Shown piece after piece: positions 61,214 to 64,000 of a DNA stretch of 64,000 nt. How positions within the stretch are numbered: the stretch's first letter is position 1; each line of letters opens with the position of its first letter. The DNA is from Chitinophaga pinensis. Lineage in GTDB: Bacteria; Bacteroidota; Bacteroidia; Bacteroidales; GCA-2748055. The notes below the pieces were generated by a model. It saw only the letters and a list, made by a program, of their open reading frames with translations, ran no database searches and was not told the DNA's origin. The stretch lies in assembly GCA_945863035.1 (NCBI GenBank), contig CAMAZH010000003.1, positions 16,742 to 80,741 of the forward strand, given 5' to 3'. The position numbers and the translations under genes were made by a program.

Positions 61214-61783
61214 TTAATGTGATTTCTGCAAGTTTTTCATCTGTGACCCGATAAATTCGGATATGGTATAAAAGTACTTCTCATCGGCCAGAGTGAATTC
61301 ATGAAACGAAGCGAGCTCGATAACACCATAAAGTATGTTCTCATAAATTACAGGGATAATTATCAATGAATTGGGTGAGGCTTCACCCAGTCCGGTTCTG
61401 ATTTTAACATATCCCTCAGGCACAGCCTTCAAATTCAATATTTTACCCTCCCTGGCAACCTGTCCGGGTAAACCTTCCCCCGGCAGGAACTCGCTTTCTT
61501 CGGTTTCAATGTTCACGCAGGCATAACCCGACAAGTACTTAAGTTTTGAAACTTCATTTTCGGTTACGCTGATTAAGAAGACACCCTGAAGTATTTCTTT
61601 TTCTTTAGCTATTTGGGACAATACACTCTGGGCGAAATCGGCCGAATTGGTGAATTTATCCCCGAGATTTCTTATGAATCGCTGAGCCGCAGAGCTTTTC
61701 TCCTGAGAAGAAAGGCTTTGGATCCTCTCAGTCTCAACGTTGATTGTATTATGCTTATTTGATTTTCTCCAACGGAACTGCAT
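61214..61783 (-). CDS. Stand-alone GAF-domain protein
   Basis: The 189-residue protein is mainly one GAF domain with GEGLPGQVAREGKILNLKAV and VPEGYVKIRTGLGEASPNSL, both found in nearly the same form in the proteins at 40126 and 58598. No output domain is present. It ends 15 bp before the phosphatase gene, so it is probably in the same operon and may supply a second ligand signal. Confidence 0.85.
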   Translation of the reverse strand: MQFRWRKSNKHNTINVETERIQSLSSQEKSSAAQRFIRNLGDKFTNSADFAQSVLSQIAKEKEILQGVFLISVTENEVSKLKYLSGYACVNIETEESEFLPGEGLPGQVAREGKILNLKAVPEGYVKIRTGLGEASPNSLIIIPVIYENILYGVIELASFHEFTLADEKYFYTISEFIGSQMKNLQKSH

Positions 61784-61943
61784 ATCAGCTTTGATTAAAT
61801 TGTTTATTTCTCAAAAACCTCTGGCCTTTTCTGCTTGTAAAGCCATTCTATTGTATTCTGTATTGTTTTTTTGTAATTAATCCAATTTGTTGTTTTGTTT
61901 TGCCTTTGCTCCAATATTTGAATAATACCGGCCGTCAGACTTT

Positions 61944-62777
61944 TTATAACTTCACGAAGACTTTATCCTCAATGCTTACGGGTTTAAAGTGTCGGGCTCC
62001 TTTGAGCCAGGAAACAGACTCCTTTGAGCCAATCCCCAGAAAAGCCCCTTGGTTTAAACTCTGAGTAAATACGCCAAGAACTTTTTCCTGCAGACTCAGA
62101 TTAAAATAGATAAAAACATTTCTGCAAATAACCATATCGAACAATCCAAAATGAGGATCAGAAGACAAATCATGCCTTTTAAATACCACTTTGTTTATCA
62201 ATTCCTGATCATAATGAGCCATGTTGCCATTTGTTTTATAGTGTTCCGAGAGTTTACCCTTTCCCCCAAAGGCCTGATAATTTGTTTCATTCAGTTCCTG
62301 GTTCTTCAACAGGTAGATTCCATTTTGAGCCTTATTCAATGCCTCCAGGTTAATATCGGTGGCAACTATTCTGGCTTTACCCAAAAGCTTTGCTTCCTTA
62401 AGCATAATAGCCATTGAATAAACCTCTTCACCCATGGAACATCCGGCATGCCAAATTGAAATAGCCGGTTTGTTCCGTAAGGCAGGAATCACATGATCCC
62501 GAAGCGCTGCCCAGAATGGCGGATCCCTAAACATTTCCGTTACATTCACAGTAATCTCGTGAATAAAGCTATCTGCGAATCCTTCTACTGTTTTTATTTT
62601 ACTGGTCAATTCGCCAAAACCCGACAGTTTGTTTATTTCAATGAACCTGAAAATTCTCCTATGTAAAGAAGGGTGTGCATAATCGCTGAAATCAATACCT
62701 TTTTTTTCTTTTACAACAGCAAGGAGATTATCCATTTCCGAATTTTCGTTCCCGTTTTCGCCGCCCATGTTCATCAT
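61944..62777 (-). CDS. cheR: CheR-type protein-glutamate methyltransferase
   Basis: A 277-residue CheR. ISIWHAGCSMGEEVYSMAI is the SAM-binding loop and VICRNVFIYFN is the second conserved motif; GIDFSDYAHPSLHRRI is the N-terminal domain. The start at 62777 has an AAGGAG Shine-Dalgarno sequence 9 nt upstream, rare in this window. It methylates receptor glutamates in chemotaxis-like systems, and an MCP C-terminus lies nearby at 63683. CheA, CheW and CheB are not visible. Confidence 0.9.
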   Translation of the reverse strand: MMNMGGENGNENSEMDNLLAVVKEKKGIDFSDYAHPSLHRRIFRFIEINKLSGFGELTSKIKTVEGFADSFIHEITVNVTEMFRDPPFWAALRDHVIPALRNKPAISIWHAGCSMGEEVYSMAIMLKEAKLLGKARIVATDINLEALNKAQNGIYLLKNQELNETNYQAFGGKGKLSEHYKTNGNMAHYDQELINKVVFKRHDLSSDPHFGLFDMVICRNVFIYFNLSLQEKVLGVFTQSLNQGAFLGIGSKESVSWLKGARHFKPVSIEDKVFVKL

Positions 62778-62957
62778 TGTTTGAAGCTCCTTCTTTTAAA
62801 AAAGACTGTTTCACGGATTTGTTTCCAGTTATCAAATTTATATTCTAACAGAGGAATGGAAAACAGAGAAACACCTGATTAATCCTTAAATTACACTCAT
62901 ACACGGGTAAGTATTTTCACCTGCTTCAGCAAGTAGTTTTACCCGAAGGCTGCAGAC

Positions 62958-63086
62958 ATGCAAAAGAAGATAAAAAGCTTAAGGAGGAATATTCTTTACC
63001 TATTCGAAATCACCTTATTGAAAAAGGAGGCTAACACCCACACAAGGATTGCATATCAGATAGACTTGTTGCCTGGCCGAACATGA
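62958..63086 (+). CDS. Possible 42-residue protein overlapping the next gene
   Basis: An open frame from ATG 62958 to TGA 63084-63086, lysine-rich at first (MQKKIKSLRRN). Its stop overlaps the ATG of the next frame in the sequence ATGA (63083-63086), the arrangement seen in translationally coupled genes. The family is unknown and the frame is short, so it could be chance. Confidence 0.3.
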   Translation: MQKKIKSLRRNILYLFEITLLKKEANTHTRIAYQIDLLPGRT

Positions 63087-63394
63087 GCGTTCAAAATGTA
63101 AGGGTAGTAGCCAATATTAACAACTGGGAATATTATTCAAACTGGGATACAGTGGTTGTTTATACCGGAGGCGTTCCGGTAAAAAGGTGCATCGGACAAA
63201 GCGTACCAATTTGGGTCAACGAGTCTGATTTTCATCGATATATTTATGGGGTCCAAGGGCCAGACGCAATGGATTGCATTTGCGTTCTTGAATGTTTTTA
63301 TGAATTTCCAGATGGCACCGCATGCGCGATAGACAAATGCGAGTTCAAGAACGAGCCCTTGCAAATGGTTCGCTTCGATTTTCGAATCAGATAA
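63083..63394 (+). CDS. Small hypothetical protein
   Basis: A 103-residue soluble protein of unknown family, beginning MSVQNVRVVANINNWEYY. It has many aromatic residues and four cysteines in the second half (CICVLEC, ACAIDKC). No signal peptide or membrane segment. It is the only plus-strand frame in the minus-strand signalling cluster and lies between CheR and the MCP. The start overlaps the stop of a 42-codon frame. Confidence 0.5.
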   Translation: MSVQNVRVVANINNWEYYSNWDTVVVYTGGVPVKRCIGQSVPIWVNESDFHRYIYGVQGPDAMDCICVLECFYEFPDGTACAIDKCEFKNEPLQMVRFDFRIR

Positions 63395-63579
63395 AAACCT
63401 ACTCTATTGCTAACTAAACCAATTTTTCGTTACTTTTCGTGGACCGATCGAAGTTGAGAGTTTTGCAATTTGCCTTTTCGTATATTGGAAATTCAAAATG
63501 CAACTATTAAATATCAAAATTCAAAAGTATTGTCTATGGAATCAATGATCTAAACCACTTCATTTTTTTAAGAGCCATC

Positions 63580-63623
63580 CCGGTCCCACCCGATTTGTTT
63601 GCGTTAAATCGGGCGGAAACCGG
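63580..63623. terminator. Hairpin downstream of the MCP gene
   Basis: Outer arms CCGGT (63580-63584) and ACCGG (63619-63623) enclose CCCGATTT (63589-63596) and AAATCGGG (63606-63613). It begins about 60 bp after the MCP stop on the minus strand. It could terminate that gene or the small plus-strand gene. T-runs are modest. Confidence 0.45.
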
Positions 63624-63682
63624 TAAGGCACTTCTCTAAAACCCCTAACTAACCAATTAACTAACTAAACCTATCTATTAAC

Positions 63683-64000
63683 CTAAAATTTTTCGTATCC
63701 TGCGTCCAGATGGTCCTTTCCCATGTTGATGTGCACGCCGTTTGAGGAAGAACTAAGTGTTTTCCGGGCGGGGGTCATGTCTTTGGGAACAGAATCCAGC
63801 ACTCCACCTAAGCGGCTTCCATTGCGGCCCTCGGGTTTCTGTGTTGCCTGTACCTGTTTTTGAGCTGTCTTATGATGGTGCGAGTCGCTCTCGAGTTTGA
63901 AGAACGAGATCATCTCCAGCAAAGCTTCTGCCTGTCCGGCCAGTTCTTCCGAGCTTGTGGCCATCTCTTCCGAGGCCGCCGCGTTCTGCTGCGTAACCTG
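63683..64000 (-). CDS. Methyl-accepting chemotaxis protein, C-terminal fragment
   Basis: The frame is open from the window edge (64000) and ends at 63683, giving the last 105 residues of the protein. It starts QVTQQNAAASEEMATSSEELAGQA, the conserved C-terminal end of an MCP signalling domain, followed by a charged His/Lys/Gln-rich tail. The N-terminal sensor lies outside. With CheR nearby it suggests a chemosensory-type pathway. The track's internal ATG at 63964 is not the true start. Confidence 0.88.
   Translation of the reverse strand, partial: QVTQQNAAASEEMATSSEELAGQAEALLEMISFFKLESDSHHHKTAQKQVQATQKPEGRNGSRLGGVLDSVPKDMTPARKTLSSSSNGVHINMGKDHLDAGYEKF

Noticed and set aside
63643..63680. Run of TAACTAA-like repeats before the MCP stop
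   Set aside because: Irregular low-complexity sequence with no constant unit; no CRISPR-like structure.
1..64000. CRISPR arrays, prophage or insertion-sequence genes, tRNA and rRNA genes
   Set aside because: No regularly spaced repeats, transposase, integrase, phage structural gene or tRNA cloverleaf was recognised in any gap.

Overview
This window looks like chromosomal DNA of a member of the Bacteroidota, most likely the Bacteroidales/Marinilabiliales side. The signs are two TonB-dependent receptors with N-terminal carboxypeptidase-regulatory domains, DUF4301, DUF2027-Smr, DUF6588, DUF6249 and BatD/BatE proteins, several candidate promoters of the TAnnTTTG type, and weak Shine-Dalgarno signals. 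Placement below phylum is inference. An indolepyruvate oxidoreductase suggests at least partly anaerobic amino-acid metabolism.

Layout. 1-8.9 kb: a truncated membrane-anchored protein, a TPR protein, then a phosphate island. The island holds two closely related orphan OmpR/PhoB-type regulators, a Pit transporter fused to a PhoU-like helical tail, a carboxypeptidase-regulatory-like protein, an OprP-like porin and a beta-helix lipoprotein. Phased 11-bp direct repeats of the TTWACA type, proposed Pho boxes, lie before the transporter and before the porin. 8.9-13.2 kb: iorA-iorB-DUF4301 and a YjbQ protein. 13.3-28 kb: two paralogous single-domain carboxypeptidase-regulatory proteins, two TonB-dependent receptors, a nitroreductase, an ECF sigma locus with matched divergent promoters, an esterase, a RelA with a dead hydrolase site, and an FtsX/MacB-type permease. 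28-38.3 kb: mostly housekeeping, namely DUF6588, rarA, kdsA, a LolA-like protein, the RNase P RNA, DUF2027-Smr, queA, threonine aldolase and msrC. 38.3-44.4 kb: a two-component cluster with single-domain receivers, a kinase-less GAF/PAS sensor and a hybrid kinase. 44.5-51.1 kb: glutathione peroxidase, acylphosphatase, a second ECF sigma operon, and batD-batE-MFS.

51.2-64 kb is the most interesting region. It is a long minus-strand signalling cluster in the order MCP (cut by the window edge), CheR, GAF protein, membrane GAF/PAS/SpoIIE phosphatase (SiaA-like), two SiaB-like kinases, a SiaC-like phosphoprotein, an ABCG-type transporter with an unusual N-terminus, a LuxR-type regulator, a receiver and a histidine kinase. 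This resembles the Pseudomonas SiaABC partner switch, but no GGDEF protein (SiaD) is visible and an ABC transporter sits where the output would be expected. One of the two kinases lacks the N-box glutamate.

Two families of dispersed intergenic repeats are also present: paired quasi-palindromes with the core GCTGCAGAGCAGC, and inverted-repeat elements with arms containing ACAGATTGG, both copies of which lie between divergent genes.
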